From NCBI GenBank assembly GCA_004796425.1, contig QZLB01000210.1, positions 1 to 64,000 on the forward strand: a DNA stretch of 64,000 bases. Reading direction: 5' to 3'. The stretch is from Desulfobulbaceae bacterium. Lineage in GTDB: Bacteria; Desulfobacterota; Desulfobulbia; Desulfobulbales; Desulfocapsaceae. A model generated the notes under the pieces. It saw only the letters and a program-made list of their open reading frames with translations. It made no database searches and had not been told where the DNA came from. Below are positions 45,341 to 54,930 of the stretch, piece by piece. The stretch's first letter is position 1. Every line of letters begins with the position of its first letter. The position numbers and the translations under genes are program-made.

Positions 45341-46273
45341 ATGAAGCGTATACAGATCATCACCATTTCCTTATGTCTGGTCCTTTCAATACCATGCCGC
45401 GGGTTCTGTGCAGACCTGAAGCTTGGCGTATTGCTCATTGAGGATGCCGTACCAATCTGGCTTGCCGAGCAACAGGATTTGTTCGCTGCCAATAACGTGG
45501 ATGTAGAACTGGTTCCTTTTCTCAGCGCCCTGGAGCGTGACAGTGCAATGACCGCCGGGGCAATCGACGGTGCGCTCACCGACCCGGTCGGCGCCATTTT
45601 GTTGGACAAAGGGCAGGGACTCTACAAGATAACGTCGCTCTGTCTCGGTAAAACGCCGGCAGAGGGCCCCTTCTCTATCCTTGCGGCACCCGATTCCAAA
45701 CTTGAAAGTGTAGAAGACTTAAAGCATGTGGAAATCGGTGTTTCCAACGCCACTATTATTGAGTATGTCACCGACCGATTGCTCGAAGATCAAGGGTTCA
45801 GCCAGGAAGAGATCAAAAAAATCGAAGTCAAGAAAATGCCGATCCGCATGCAAATGCTGCTCTCGGGAGCCATAGAAGCAGCGACCCTGCCGGAACCGCT
45901 GGCAACCATCGCCGCCGGTAAAGGTGCCCGGGTTCTGATCTCTGATGCTGACAGCAGCGAAAGTCTCTCCCAGACCGTATTACTCTTTTCCACCTCAGCA
46001 CTGACTGAAAAACCGACAGCGGTCCGCTCCTTTTTTCAGGCATATCAGGCTGCAGTATTGGAAATCAACAAGCAGCCGGAGTCCTATCGATCTCTTTTTG
46101 TCGAAAAAGGGCGGATTCCGCCATTTCTCGCTGAATCATACCCCATTCCACAATACCCGCTGCCGGCGCCGTTGAGCGAAGGGCTTTACGAATCGGTGAT
46201 CACATGGCTCACCAAAAGAAACTTGTCTCCATCGCTGGAGTACAAAGACATGGTTGCCCAAGATTTCTTATAA
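45341..46273 (+). CDS. ABC transporter substrate-binding protein, NMT1/SsuA type
   Basis: A 310-residue periplasmic receptor. ATG at 45341 (GGGGGAA upstream) opens a signal peptide (MKRIQIITISLCLVLSIPCR, ending GFCA). The mature chain has LKLGVLLIEDAVPIWLAEQQDLF, AGAIDGALTDPVGAILL and IGVSNATIIEYVTDRLLED, which resemble the THI5/NMT1-like binding proteins that take sulfonates, thiamine precursors or nitrate. Ligand unknown. Its end overlaps the first possible start of the ATPase gene. Confidence 0.88.
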   Translation: MKRIQIITISLCLVLSIPCRGFCADLKLGVLLIEDAVPIWLAEQQDLFAANNVDVELVPFLSALERDSAMTAGAIDGALTDPVGAILLDKGQGLYKITSLCLGKTPAEGPFSILAAPDSKLESVEDLKHVEIGVSNATIIEYVTDRLLEDQGFSQEEIKKIEVKKMPIRMQMLLSGAIEAATLPEPLATIAAGKGARVLISDADSSESLSQTVLLFSTSALTEKPTAVRSFFQAYQAAVLEINKQPESYRSLFVEKGRIPPFLAESYPIPQYPLPAPLSEGLYESVITWLTKRNLSPSLEYKDMVAQDFL

Positions 46274-46289
46274 GCTGAAAAACGACACG

Positions 46290-47033
46290 ATGTTTTCGAT
46301 CAAGAACGCCAGCTTCACTTTTGCAGCAGAAGATCATCAGAATCATGTATTGTCTGATATCTCTTTTACTATCAAGCAGCGTTCGAGTTGTGCCGTAATC
46401 GGCCCGTCCGGCTGTGGAAAGACTACCCTGCTTTACCTTCTGGCAGGGTTGCGACAGCCCAACACTGGCAGCGTTGAAATCCAGGGGAACCCGACAGTGG
46501 GCACCATTTTACAGAACTACGGTTTATTCCCCTGGAAGAGTGTTAATCAAAACATTGGACTGGGCTTGGAACTTCAACGAAAACCGGCTGGGCTCAGGAA
46601 AAAGATTACCGCTGAGCTGCTCAAGGAAATGGGACTCGACGGTTTTGGCGATCACTATCCCGGACAACTATCTGGGGGCATGCAACAGCGCGTCGCCTTC
46701 GCCCGCGCTCTGGCGATTAATCCTGATATTCTGTTGATGGATGAACCACTCTCCTCATTGGATGCTCTCACCCGGGAGCGTTTGCAAAACCTGATCCTCT
46801 CCTTTCGGATCATTAAGGGTATCACGCTCTTCCTGGTTACCCACTCCATAGAGGAGGCAGTCTTCCTGGGCAGCCAGATCATCGTTCTCGGTGAAAAACC
46901 GGGCAGAATTAAACACGTTTTGCAGAACCCGGATTGCGGTGACACCGCGTTTCGAAAATCTGATTCATATTTTTCCCAGTGCCGAACCTTGAGAAACATG
47001 CTTGAAGAGAGTGTCAATGGAACGGAAACGTAA
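46290..47033 (+). CDS. ABC transporter ATP-binding protein, SsuB/TauB-like
   Basis: A 247-residue importer ATPase: Walker A GPSGCGKTTLLYLLAGL, Q-loop TILQNYGLFPW, signature LSGGMQQRVAFARAL, Walker B ILLMDEPLSSLDALTRE and H-loop LVTHSIEEAVFLG. A TTG at 46254 and the ATG at 46290 are both possible; ATG is used, although no strong ribosome site precedes it. Same operon as its binding protein and permease. Confidence 0.92.
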   Translation: MFSIKNASFTFAAEDHQNHVLSDISFTIKQRSSCAVIGPSGCGKTTLLYLLAGLRQPNTGSVEIQGNPTVGTILQNYGLFPWKSVNQNIGLGLELQRKPAGLRKKITAELLKEMGLDGFGDHYPGQLSGGMQQRVAFARALAINPDILLMDEPLSSLDALTRERLQNLILSFRIIKGITLFLVTHSIEEAVFLGSQIIVLGEKPGRIKHVLQNPDCGDTAFRKSDSYFSQCRTLRNMLEESVNGTET

Positions 47034-47760
47034 CATTATAATCGCCGCTCTGGTTATGGTTGGTATCTGGGAGCTTGCCGCCTTTCTATTGAACACCATG
47101 GCTCTGCCAAATCCCCGTGCAGTCGTCAGTCATGCCCTGCAAATGGTGAGCGATGGCTCAATCATTGACGATCTTCTGATTAGTTGTACCAGAGCTGTGT
47201 GTGGAATTCTACTCGCCCTTTTGACGGCCGTGCCACTCGGTCTATTTATCGGTGCCGAACCGCAATGGAGACGAAGACTTTCACCCTATATTTATCTGCT
47301 CTACCCGATTCCCCACGTGGTCCTGCTCCCACTGATCATAATACTGTTTGGTATCGGCAATTTTTCAAAAATCTTCCTGATTGCACTCATCATCTTTTTC
47401 CAGATCATCGTTACCACCAGAGATGCGGCAAAAAGTGTCCACCAGAACTACTATTATGCAATGCAGACGTTAGGTGCGACACGTCTACAGATCTATCGCC
47501 ATGTCATTTTTCCTTCGGCCCTGCCTAAAATCATGACCGCCATGCGGATATCCATCGGTACTGCAGTGGCTATTCTGTTTTTCGCCGAGTCTTTCGCAAC
47601 AACCAGAGGGCTTGGATACATCATTATGGATTCGTGGGGACGAGCAGATTATATCGCGCTGTACAGTGGCATATTTTTCATGGCGCTGCTTGGGTTCTTT
47701 CTTTATCTCCTGCTCGATATTGCTGAACGGAGAATCTGCCGCTGGACAGTGGTACACTGA
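47017..47760 (+). CDS. ABC transporter permease, SsuC/TauC-like
   Basis: A 247-residue inner-membrane subunit with about six hydrophobic segments. The cytoplasmic coupling loop is MQTLGATRLQIYRHVIFPSALPKIM (the core being TLGATRLQIYRHVIFPSALP), which meets the ATPase. The start ATG at 47017 lies inside the ATPase gene (17-base overlap), with a purine-rich site just before. The set is complete for an importer: receptor, ATPase, permease. Confidence 0.92.
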   Translation: MERKRNIIIAALVMVGIWELAAFLLNTMALPNPRAVVSHALQMVSDGSIIDDLLISCTRAVCGILLALLTAVPLGLFIGAEPQWRRRLSPYIYLLYPIPHVVLLPLIIILFGIGNFSKIFLIALIIFFQIIVTTRDAAKSVHQNYYYAMQTLGATRLQIYRHVIFPSALPKIMTAMRISIGTAVAILFFAESFATTRGLGYIIMDSWGRADYIALYSGIFFMALLGFFLYLLLDIAERRICRWTVVH

Positions 47761-47794
47761 TCACACGCTGCGAGAGGAGATCGTCGTTTGGCTT

Positions 47795-50605
47795 TCACGA
47801 AACCAGTGATGCTGTAATTACATTGACAAGATCGTTGATTTGATAAGGTTTTGAGGTCATTCCGCAGAAACCATATTCCTGATAATTTTCCATTATATGA
47901 TCATTGGAGTAACCGCTTGAGACAATGATCCGTGCCTGTCGGTCATAATCAAGTATTTCATTGGCGGCCTGATCCCCTCCCATACCGCCCGGTACGGTGA
48001 GATCAACCAGAACCACATCCGGCTTTTTCCCTTTCTGGTCAAGCTCGCGATACATTCTGACGGCTTCTTCACCGTCACTACTTATACTGACTTCATAACC
48101 GCAGTGCTCTAGCATTGATTTACATACATTTCTAACCATTTCCTCATCATCCATCACTAATATATGCGCACTGGATGCCTGGGTCGGCGAAGGATCCTCT
48201 GCTTCTGCCACTTCCGACTGGGGAAGTGCGGGGATATAAAGGGTAAAGGTCGTACCTTCACCAACTTTCGAGGTGACATCGACCGCACCGCCATGTTTTC
48301 TGATTATTGAGTGAACAATCGCCAGACCGAGGCCGCTTCCTTTGTTACTGTCCAGGGTCTTGGTGGTGAAATAGGGATCAAAGATCGACTTGAGGTGATC
48401 CGCTGAAATACCACACCCCTGATCACTCAGGGCAATCCTGACATAGTTGCCAGACTGGAGGTAGGCATGGTCATCTACCCCAAGGGTAACATTTTCTGAG
48501 GTAATCGTTATTTCACCGCCATCAGGCATCGCTTGATCACCGTTAACTATTATATTCTGCAGTACCTGCCCCATCTGACCGATATCAATATCCACCGGCC
48601 ACAGTTCATCACACATCTCAATCCGATACTTTGACTTGCTGCCATGCATGACAAAGGCGGCAGTTTCTTCAAGCAACTCTGTAAGGTCAGCTGCGGCCTT
48701 GACCGGTTCTCCTCCTTTGGCAAAGGTAAGCAACCGTTTCGTCAGGTCTTTAGTTCGAAGCGTTCCGCTTTCGGAGAGCTTAAGCAGCTCATATACGCGG
48801 TGGTCCTCTGGCAACTCCCGCAACGCAAGACTAAGATTGCCGAGAACAACAGTCAATAAATTATTAAAATCATGAGCAATACCTCCTGCCAGCACCCCAA
48901 CCGATTCAAGCTTTTTCACTTTATGCAACTCTTCTTCCATACGCTGCCGCTCGGTAATGTCAAGCAAGGTGCCAAGTATCACATCATTCTCGGGTCTCCC
49001 ATCAGCAGTATGTTTCCAGCGGGTAAGCACGGTATGGGTCTCACCATCTTTTGCATTCATGCTGATCTCTGTTTGAAACACCCGGGAATCAGGAGTCAAT
49101 TTTTGCAGCATCGACTGCATACGATCCCGATCCTGCGGTGAAATCAGCTTAAAAAATGTCTTCGAACTTGAGGAACGTTCATCAGGTTTGTACCCCAGCA
49201 TGCCAAAGAAACCATCACTGAATTCCCATATGTCCTTTTCTCGGTCGATCACGCAGCTACCAAATTTTGCAACCTGCTGTGCTTCGTTGAGAAAGTCCAA
49301 ACTTTGCCGCAACGCAGATTCAACCGTTTTACGCTGATACACAAAACATTGCAGGGCGTTTGCCATTTCGGTGAGTTCATCATTTCCCTTCATGGGAATT
49401 TCAGATTCAATCCCCATGGCATGCTGGTCCATCGCCGCTTTCAACGAAGTGATCCGACCCACTAATTGTTTACCAACATAAAACCAGCCAATCAAAACTC
49501 CGATAGTGATGGCGACAATAACCGCAATGATCTGCAGCAGCTGGGCCTGGTAGATCGTTCTACTCAAACGCTCAGATTCTACCAGTGATACTTTTGTGCC
49601 TGCCGCTGAAAGGTATTTCACCTGCTCCGAAAAAACTTCTGCAAACTCGATTGTCTGGGCCGAATACTTTTCTACTTTTTCTCTTGCTTTGAGTTCGTCG
49701 ATCCGGAGCTTAAAAATAGAATTATCCCCTTTTCCGAGATTGAAAATCGGTAGGGCTGAAAGCACAACTCTGCTGTTTTCAGGGGTGGTATTGGCAAGAA
49801 TCAATTGCAGTTTCTTCAATGCAGGCAGCAGTTGCTCATAGGTTGTACGCAACCCCTCTACCTGGTCTATCTCGTCAACACTTGCCGCCTGATATAAGAG
49901 TCCGGCACACTGCATGGTCGCCGCAATCACTTCATGATTCGCCCTGATTTCTCCGGCAGCGGTGGTGATCAGCGTATCGAAACCAACCCTGAACATGGTT
50001 ACCAGTCTATTACTATCCGCCGTTATATCATCGGCTTTGAGTACCGTCGTCACGTTGTTTTCGATCTGCGTTCCTTCTTCCAAAAAATCCTGATAGCTTG
50101 AGGCCATCCGTGGTCGAATGATCCGGTTAAACTCACCTTGCCTGAGGGCAAGATCCTGGAGCGCACCATTTAACCTGGCCTGTTCAGCAAGATATTCATC
50201 CACCAGAGAACTTTGATGGATCAGATTCTCTCCCAACGGCACAATACTGGCCCGCAGACCGGGCAGAAACTCACGCTCAACACCCAGGATTTCCAGCTCT
50301 TTGACCAATCCATTGATCCGCTCCAATCGTGCACGCAGCTGAACCATCAGTCTACGATGCTGATCTTTACTGGTAAGTCGGGGTAAATCCCTTGAAGCAA
50401 CCGTGAACAGGGTGATCTCCCTGCCCAATGCCTGAGACTGACTGATGAACGGTATGGTAGAGTCAAGAATCACGTCTGTCTGTGATTCACTCTGATCCAT
50501 CAGGTACCAGGTGATAATGGCAGAGCTGACTGCCAGCAGGGTCACCAGCGCAAATGCGGCAACCAATCTCCAGCGGATACTTTTTATGGTAGGTAACGCG
50601 ACCAT
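47795..50605 (-). CDS. TorS-like hybrid sensor histidine kinase
   Basis: A 936-residue membrane sensor kinase. TM1 is about 13-33 and TM2 about 350-372; the large periplasmic part between is helical and TorS-like (SQSQALGREITLFTVAS). Then follow a HAMP linker, a PAS domain (about 440-545), the HisKA dimerisation region with phospho-His in GGIAHDFNNLLTVVLGNL, a HATPase domain (GNYVRIALSDQGCGIS; GSGLGLAIVHSIIRKHGG), and a C-terminal receiver with DVVLVDLTVPGGMGGDQAA as the phospho-Asp site. There is no separate DNA-binding output, so it should pass phosphate to another regulator elsewhere. It is 36 bases downstream of a solute-binding protein gene, the likely ligand receptor. Confidence 0.92.
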   Translation of the reverse strand: MVALPTIKSIRWRLVAAFALVTLLAVSSAIITWYLMDQSESQTDVILDSTIPFISQSQALGREITLFTVASRDLPRLTSKDQHRRLMVQLRARLERINGLVKELEILGVEREFLPGLRASIVPLGENLIHQSSLVDEYLAEQARLNGALQDLALRQGEFNRIIRPRMASSYQDFLEEGTQIENNVTTVLKADDITADSNRLVTMFRVGFDTLITTAAGEIRANHEVIAATMQCAGLLYQAASVDEIDQVEGLRTTYEQLLPALKKLQLILANTTPENSRVVLSALPIFNLGKGDNSIFKLRIDELKAREKVEKYSAQTIEFAEVFSEQVKYLSAAGTKVSLVESERLSRTIYQAQLLQIIAVIVAITIGVLIGWFYVGKQLVGRITSLKAAMDQHAMGIESEIPMKGNDELTEMANALQCFVYQRKTVESALRQSLDFLNEAQQVAKFGSCVIDREKDIWEFSDGFFGMLGYKPDERSSSSKTFFKLISPQDRDRMQSMLQKLTPDSRVFQTEISMNAKDGETHTVLTRWKHTADGRPENDVILGTLLDITERQRMEEELHKVKKLESVGVLAGGIAHDFNNLLTVVLGNLSLALRELPEDHRVYELLKLSESGTLRTKDLTKRLLTFAKGGEPVKAAADLTELLEETAAFVMHGSKSKYRIEMCDELWPVDIDIGQMGQVLQNIIVNGDQAMPDGGEITITSENVTLGVDDHAYLQSGNYVRIALSDQGCGISADHLKSIFDPYFTTKTLDSNKGSGLGLAIVHSIIRKHGGAVDVTSKVGEGTTFTLYIPALPQSEVAEAEDPSPTQASSAHILVMDDEEMVRNVCKSMLEHCGYEVSISSDGEEAVRMYRELDQKGKKPDVVLVDLTVPGGMGGDQAANEILDYDRQARIIVSSGYSNDHIMENYQEYGFCGMTSKPYQINDLVNVITASLVS

Positions 50606-50641
50606 TATCCCAAAATAATCACATTCGAAAAAAAACGATAT

Positions 50642-51886
50642 CTATTCTCTTATTTTTCTGATGGAGTCAGCAAGCATCCGTACGCTCTGTTCTGCTGAAA
50701 CAGTCTCGTTATTCCAGAACGTAAAAATCGTATCCATAATCGTATTTGCGGTGATTCCTTTCACAGACATTGAAAACCCCGGTATCACTTCACTTCCTTC
50801 AGTGAGTGACTGGATTGCACTTTTAGCGCAGAGATCAAAACCTTCGGTGGACACATCAGTCCGCGGTGGAATCGAGCCCTTGATGATATTAAACTTTCTT
50901 TGAACCTCCGGATTCATGATCACTCGTGCCAGTCGATCTTGTATTTGTTGCTCCTCAGATCCATCACTCACCACCGGTGCAACGAAAACATCTGAAACAA
51001 CCAGGTAACTGTCTTGGGTCTGTGGGCTGAACCCGCAGACAAAATCATCTCCGGCCACTTTACCTGCCTGGAGGAATTCACCACGTGCCCAGTCACCCAT
51101 GATCTGGAACGCTGCTTTGCCTTCTATTACCAGTGCTGTCGTTTCAGGCCAACCGCGGTCTGGACTATAAGGATCGATTAACTTTTTGAGCATCCTGAAG
51201 CCGTTGAATATGGAAACCATTGCGGGACTTTCGATCACCGCCGGATCCTGCTCAACAATCACCGAACGGTAGAGATCTGGTCCACCCACACCAAGCAGAT
51301 AGTTATTAAACAACAAGCGGACTTGCCACGCTTGGCCACCAACTGCAAGAGGTATGACACCAGCCTCCCTGATTTTTGGGGCCATGCTGATGAGCGCTTC
51401 CCAGGTCTGGGGAAAACTCAGATCAAGATCATCCAGTACCTGCCGGTTTCCCCACATCCAGTTTGACCCATGCAGCGTGAGAGGTACGGCAAGCAATGTG
51501 CCATCATAAGAGAGCTTGTCCCAAAGAACTGCAGGTATGACCGATCTCCATCGTTCCGTCTGGGCCAATTCTGCCAAACTCCTGATCAACCCTTCCTCGT
51601 AGAGCTCCTCAAGGGCAACTCCCGCATGCCATTGCACCATGGTCGGTGGCACACCATCGAGCATTCTGGTAATCGCCACGCTTTTGGCCTGATAAGACGC
51701 CTTCACCGGTGTTTCGGACCATTTAAATCCTTCGGCCTCAAAGGCTTTCGCCACTTCCTGGAGTGCCTGGTTTTCACTACCGGAAACCCACCAGTGAATA
51801 ACTTCAGCAGTTTTGTTGTCAGTTCCAAAACAACTCTGACAAACCACAAACCATTGCAGAAAAACCATCAATACAAGCGCTCTCAT
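50642..51886 (-). CDS. Orphan extracellular solute-binding protein, family 1 (sugar type)
   Basis: A 414-residue periplasmic binding protein of the UgpB/MalE type. ATG at 51886 has AGGGGGAA just upstream and opens a signal peptide (MRALVLMVFLQWFVVCQSCF); the longer reading to 51943 is not secretory. Family landmarks are ALQEVAKAFEAEG, LYEEGLIRSLAEL, AVPLTLHGSNWMWGN, LDLSFPQTWEALI and AFQIMGDWARGEFL. No permease or ATPase lies beside it; instead a TorS-like kinase follows, so it probably serves as the periplasmic ligand receptor of that kinase, as TorT does for TorS. The ligand would be a sugar-like compound by family only. Confidence 0.88.
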   Translation of the reverse strand: MRALVLMVFLQWFVVCQSCFGTDNKTAEVIHWWVSGSENQALQEVAKAFEAEGFKWSETPVKASYQAKSVAITRMLDGVPPTMVQWHAGVALEELYEEGLIRSLAELAQTERWRSVIPAVLWDKLSYDGTLLAVPLTLHGSNWMWGNRQVLDDLDLSFPQTWEALISMAPKIREAGVIPLAVGGQAWQVRLLFNNYLLGVGGPDLYRSVIVEQDPAVIESPAMVSIFNGFRMLKKLIDPYSPDRGWPETTALVIEGKAAFQIMGDWARGEFLQAGKVAGDDFVCGFSPQTQDSYLVVSDVFVAPVVSDGSEEQQIQDRLARVIMNPEVQRKFNIIKGSIPPRTDVSTEGFDLCAKSAIQSLTEGSEVIPGFSMSVKGITANTIMDTIFTFWNNETVSAEQSVRMLADSIRKIRE

Positions 51887-52083
51887 TGATTCCCCCTGGC
51901 GAAATTTGGACTGCGTCTCAGAGACCTTGTTCCTATCCTGCAAAAGAGTCCTGAGCGAACAACATTCATTACCCTTTCTTGTATCACAAACAAACGGTTG
52001 ATTTACAGAAAATTAAGAAAAAGTTAGCATCGTTTTAAAGGATTTAGCCTGGGGTTTTTACTTACTTCAAAGTGAGAGAACAA

Positions 52084-52149
52084 CAGTTGACAACTGCAGG
52101 AGACACCATGGTTATTGCTGGCCGTGCAGCGTTAATAGGATGTTTGTGA
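52084..52149 (+). other. Palindrome and 13-codon ORF with strong ribosome site
   Basis: The 282-bp gap upstream of the binding-protein gene contains CAGTTGACAACTG (52084-52096), a near-perfect palindrome, followed by AGGAG and an ATG at 52108 that opens a 13-codon frame (MVIAGRAALIGCL) ending at 52149. It could be a remnant of a lost gene or a leader peptide, or chance. Confidence 0.2.
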
Positions 52150-52168
52150 GCGTTTGCAGGCCCAATGC

Positions 52169-54574
52169 CTACGAACATGAGCGCGCTTCACTGCGTATCA
52201 CTTCACTGGCCAACCTCCCTCGAATATAGAGCGAGAGGACAGCCACCGCATGATCACACACATTGAAAACAGGAATGTTTCGGGCGGTAAGTGCAGCTCG
52301 CAGCGGATCAAAAAGTCGTCCGCCATCAACGACTGTGACCACTGGTTTGGCTGAATCCAACGCAATTTGTGAGATACGTGATCTGATGCCACCTTTCTGG
52401 TCCATGTCATAGCGCGGTGAGTCGTCAGGATGCAGTGTCAGCATAGCCGGAGAAAGTGGATCAAGGCTCAGGACCAACGCATCAACCCCGGGATCCTCCA
52501 GCACAATCCGGGCAATGTTTCCGTGCGTTTCATCATCAGCTGCGGGATTGATATCCATTGGGTTCTTAATGGTTACCAGTTTTTCAAGCTTTTTATCTTG
52601 TAACACTACTCCGATTTTTTCTTCTGTTGCAGTAGAAAAGGTAGCCAGACGAGATTGATAGTCATCCGACTCAATTGAATCCGCCATACCGACTGCTTCA
52701 AAGCCTGCACCACTGATCATTGCCAAACGATTTCCTGATATAAAGCATGTTGAGAGCTGTTGAGCGACAGAGAATAATTCCTGGAACTCGGTAAACGTTC
52801 TAGCAAACATTGCTCCGGCCTGCGTTATACAATTTTCGCAGACCACATAATCTCCTGCAATCGAGGCGGTATGCCCACTGGTGGCATGCTTGCCCTCATC
52901 GGTTCGACCCGCCTTGTAAATAATGACTTCCTTACCGTTGAGTACCGCTTCTCGCACTGCCATGCAGCATTGCAGGCCATCAAGGTCGTTAAATCCCTCT
53001 GCATACACTCCGATCACATCAACTCCGTCCGCATCCTTAAAATGATGCAACATATCTCCAAGAGAAAGATCGGTCTGATTCCCCATGGATATTAAATAGG
53101 CAGGCCGGAGATCCGGGTTCTGGTGAGTTCGGTGAAGCATGAACGCACCACTCTGGCTGATCAGAGCGGAACGGTGATATAAATCATTGCGCTCTTTAGC
53201 CAGTTTTTCATCGGGTATGAACCAGGTATCATAGTGACCCGGTTTTGAAATAACCCCCATACAATTCGCACCCAGAATCACCGGACCTTCGGTACTTTTC
53301 AGGTGATTGTTTTTCAGTAGTGTTTTTACCTGTTCGGCCCGTTCCTCACTCTCCTCAGTCTCCCCAAGACCTCCGGAAATAAGCATTACCGAGCGCGCAC
53401 AATTCATACGTACAATCTGATCCACCAGTTGCGGTACCTGTTCGGAGCCAACTGCCACAATCAGCAGATCAACCGGTTCCTGCAATGCATGAAGTCCGGG
53501 AACACAGGATAGTCCTGCGATCTGATCCGCTGTTTCATGGATAACTCGAATGTCTTCAGGGGCGTAACCTTCAGCCAGAATATTATTTAAAATGATTCGA
53601 CCATAATTCGTTTTTCGCGAGGAAACGCCAAGAATTCCGATACTACGAGGATGAAGCAGCGCATCGATCAACCCAACCGGACGAATCCAAAGGTCTTCTT
53701 TGGGATCGCTAAAACGACAAACCCCATCCAGGGGAACCATCAGGTAATCAGAGAAGGCGAAGGGATTTATTTCCAGCTCTTCAATCACATAGCCGGATGT
53801 GCGGTTTAACGGCGAGTAGTGATTACCGAGATTGATAAAAGAGTCGAAGCATTCTACTAACTGCTCATCACTGACGATCCTTTCTTGCCCTCTGCTGATA
53901 CCAGCAAGCTTCTCATAGGCGATGGTTTTTCGGAACAACTCGAAAAACGAATGACCGGTATGTAAAGCGGTTGACCCGAGCACCAGGGCCTGGCCTTTTC
54001 TAAAACGTTCGGCATAGAGCTCGGTATCGGTGCCGCCGAGGCCAGCGGTGAGAACCATACCAAATTCCCTGGTACACCTCAGACCGACAATCAGCTCATT
54101 GCCAAATGCAATGGAATCAGGTGCCATATACTGCACCAGTAAAATACCAATGATATCGGAAGCAATAGCCTCCGTAAGCGCAGTTCCACTCAAGTTCTGG
54201 TACTGTACGGGTTCTGCAGCAGGATTTCGCTCCAGAAGAGTGGTGTATGTTTCTGGTACCTCATGCAACATCCGACGTACAGCCGAATTGATCTTTTCCA
54301 ACTTATTTTCAATAATCCTGACCCCGCGAACCTCGGTTTTATGGACGATGGTTGGAGAAACAATCTTTATGACAATCCGCTCGCCGCTGAATTGCGTCAA
54401 ATGTTCCTGGGTTATTCGTGTTCCTTTCTTGATGAGCAGTGAACCGGGAGGGGTCTCCGCACCTGACGATGCGAGTAATTTATAGACTTCATGCTCATAC
54501 AACTGCGACCTTCCTTCATCCCGAGCCTGGTCAAACAAGCCGGTGATTGTAGAAAAATCAATATTATAGTCCAT
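52169..54574 (-). CDS. ADP-forming acyl-CoA synthetase, fused subunits in beta-alpha order
   Basis: An 801-residue enzyme of the ADP-forming acyl/acetyl-CoA synthetase family, which links acyl-CoA cleavage to ATP formation or the reverse. The N-terminal third (about 1-280) is the ATP-grasp part (VIKIVSPTIVHKTEVRGV; QYMAPDSIAFGNELIVGL), followed by the CoA-binding domain (SIGILGVSSRKTNYGRI; ILGANCMGVISKPG) and the ligase domain with the phospho-His candidate in GKHATSGHTASIAGD. In most fused homologues the CoA-binding part comes first, so the order here is reversed. Substrate unknown; acetate-forming energy conservation would suit an anaerobe. Stands alone. Confidence 0.88.
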   Translation of the reverse strand: MDYNIDFSTITGLFDQARDEGRSQLYEHEVYKLLASSGAETPPGSLLIKKGTRITQEHLTQFSGERIVIKIVSPTIVHKTEVRGVRIIENKLEKINSAVRRMLHEVPETYTTLLERNPAAEPVQYQNLSGTALTEAIASDIIGILLVQYMAPDSIAFGNELIVGLRCTREFGMVLTAGLGGTDTELYAERFRKGQALVLGSTALHTGHSFFELFRKTIAYEKLAGISRGQERIVSDEQLVECFDSFINLGNHYSPLNRTSGYVIEELEINPFAFSDYLMVPLDGVCRFSDPKEDLWIRPVGLIDALLHPRSIGILGVSSRKTNYGRIILNNILAEGYAPEDIRVIHETADQIAGLSCVPGLHALQEPVDLLIVAVGSEQVPQLVDQIVRMNCARSVMLISGGLGETEESEERAEQVKTLLKNNHLKSTEGPVILGANCMGVISKPGHYDTWFIPDEKLAKERNDLYHRSALISQSGAFMLHRTHQNPDLRPAYLISMGNQTDLSLGDMLHHFKDADGVDVIGVYAEGFNDLDGLQCCMAVREAVLNGKEVIIYKAGRTDEGKHATSGHTASIAGDYVVCENCITQAGAMFARTFTEFQELFSVAQQLSTCFISGNRLAMISGAGFEAVGMADSIESDDYQSRLATFSTATEEKIGVVLQDKKLEKLVTIKNPMDINPAADDETHGNIARIVLEDPGVDALVLSLDPLSPAMLTLHPDDSPRYDMDQKGGIRSRISQIALDSAKPVVTVVDGGRLFDPLRAALTARNIPVFNVCDHAVAVLSLYIRGRLASEVIRSEARSCS

Positions 54575-54930
54575 GCGTACCCCAGGTAACAGAGATCTCG
54601 GAATATTTCTGAGTCCCCTATAGGTAATTTTTAATTATGGATGCATACTTATCGCTAATCCTCATCCAGTTCAAACTGTTTTATCATACCTGCTGCCTTT
54701 TCCTTCAATCTCAAGGTAACTTTTACCACTGTCCTTCACCACCGGCAGCAACAAAAGAAAAGTGGAATAGTCGGTCGTATCTGGCATCTTGATAATACAG
54801 GGAGGGTTGCCACTTCTGTAAAAGCACTGATTATAACAACTATTTTGGGCGAGCAGTTGCGGCAAACAGCTATTCCTGCTACATATTGTAGCCTCAATCT
54901 GAAAACCCCATCATTTCAAAAGGACCTGTC
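54575..54930. other. Divergent intergenic region, no gene seen
   Basis: 356 bases between the acyl-CoA synthetase (leftward) and the ynjB operon (rightward), presumably with both promoters. I saw no convincing short gene, riboswitch or long repeat. AAAAGGAC just before 54931 is the ynjB ribosome site. Confidence 0.4.

Noticed and set aside
54671-54865. Leftward 64-codon ORF in the ynjB upstream region
   Set aside because: No ribosome site and no recognisable features.
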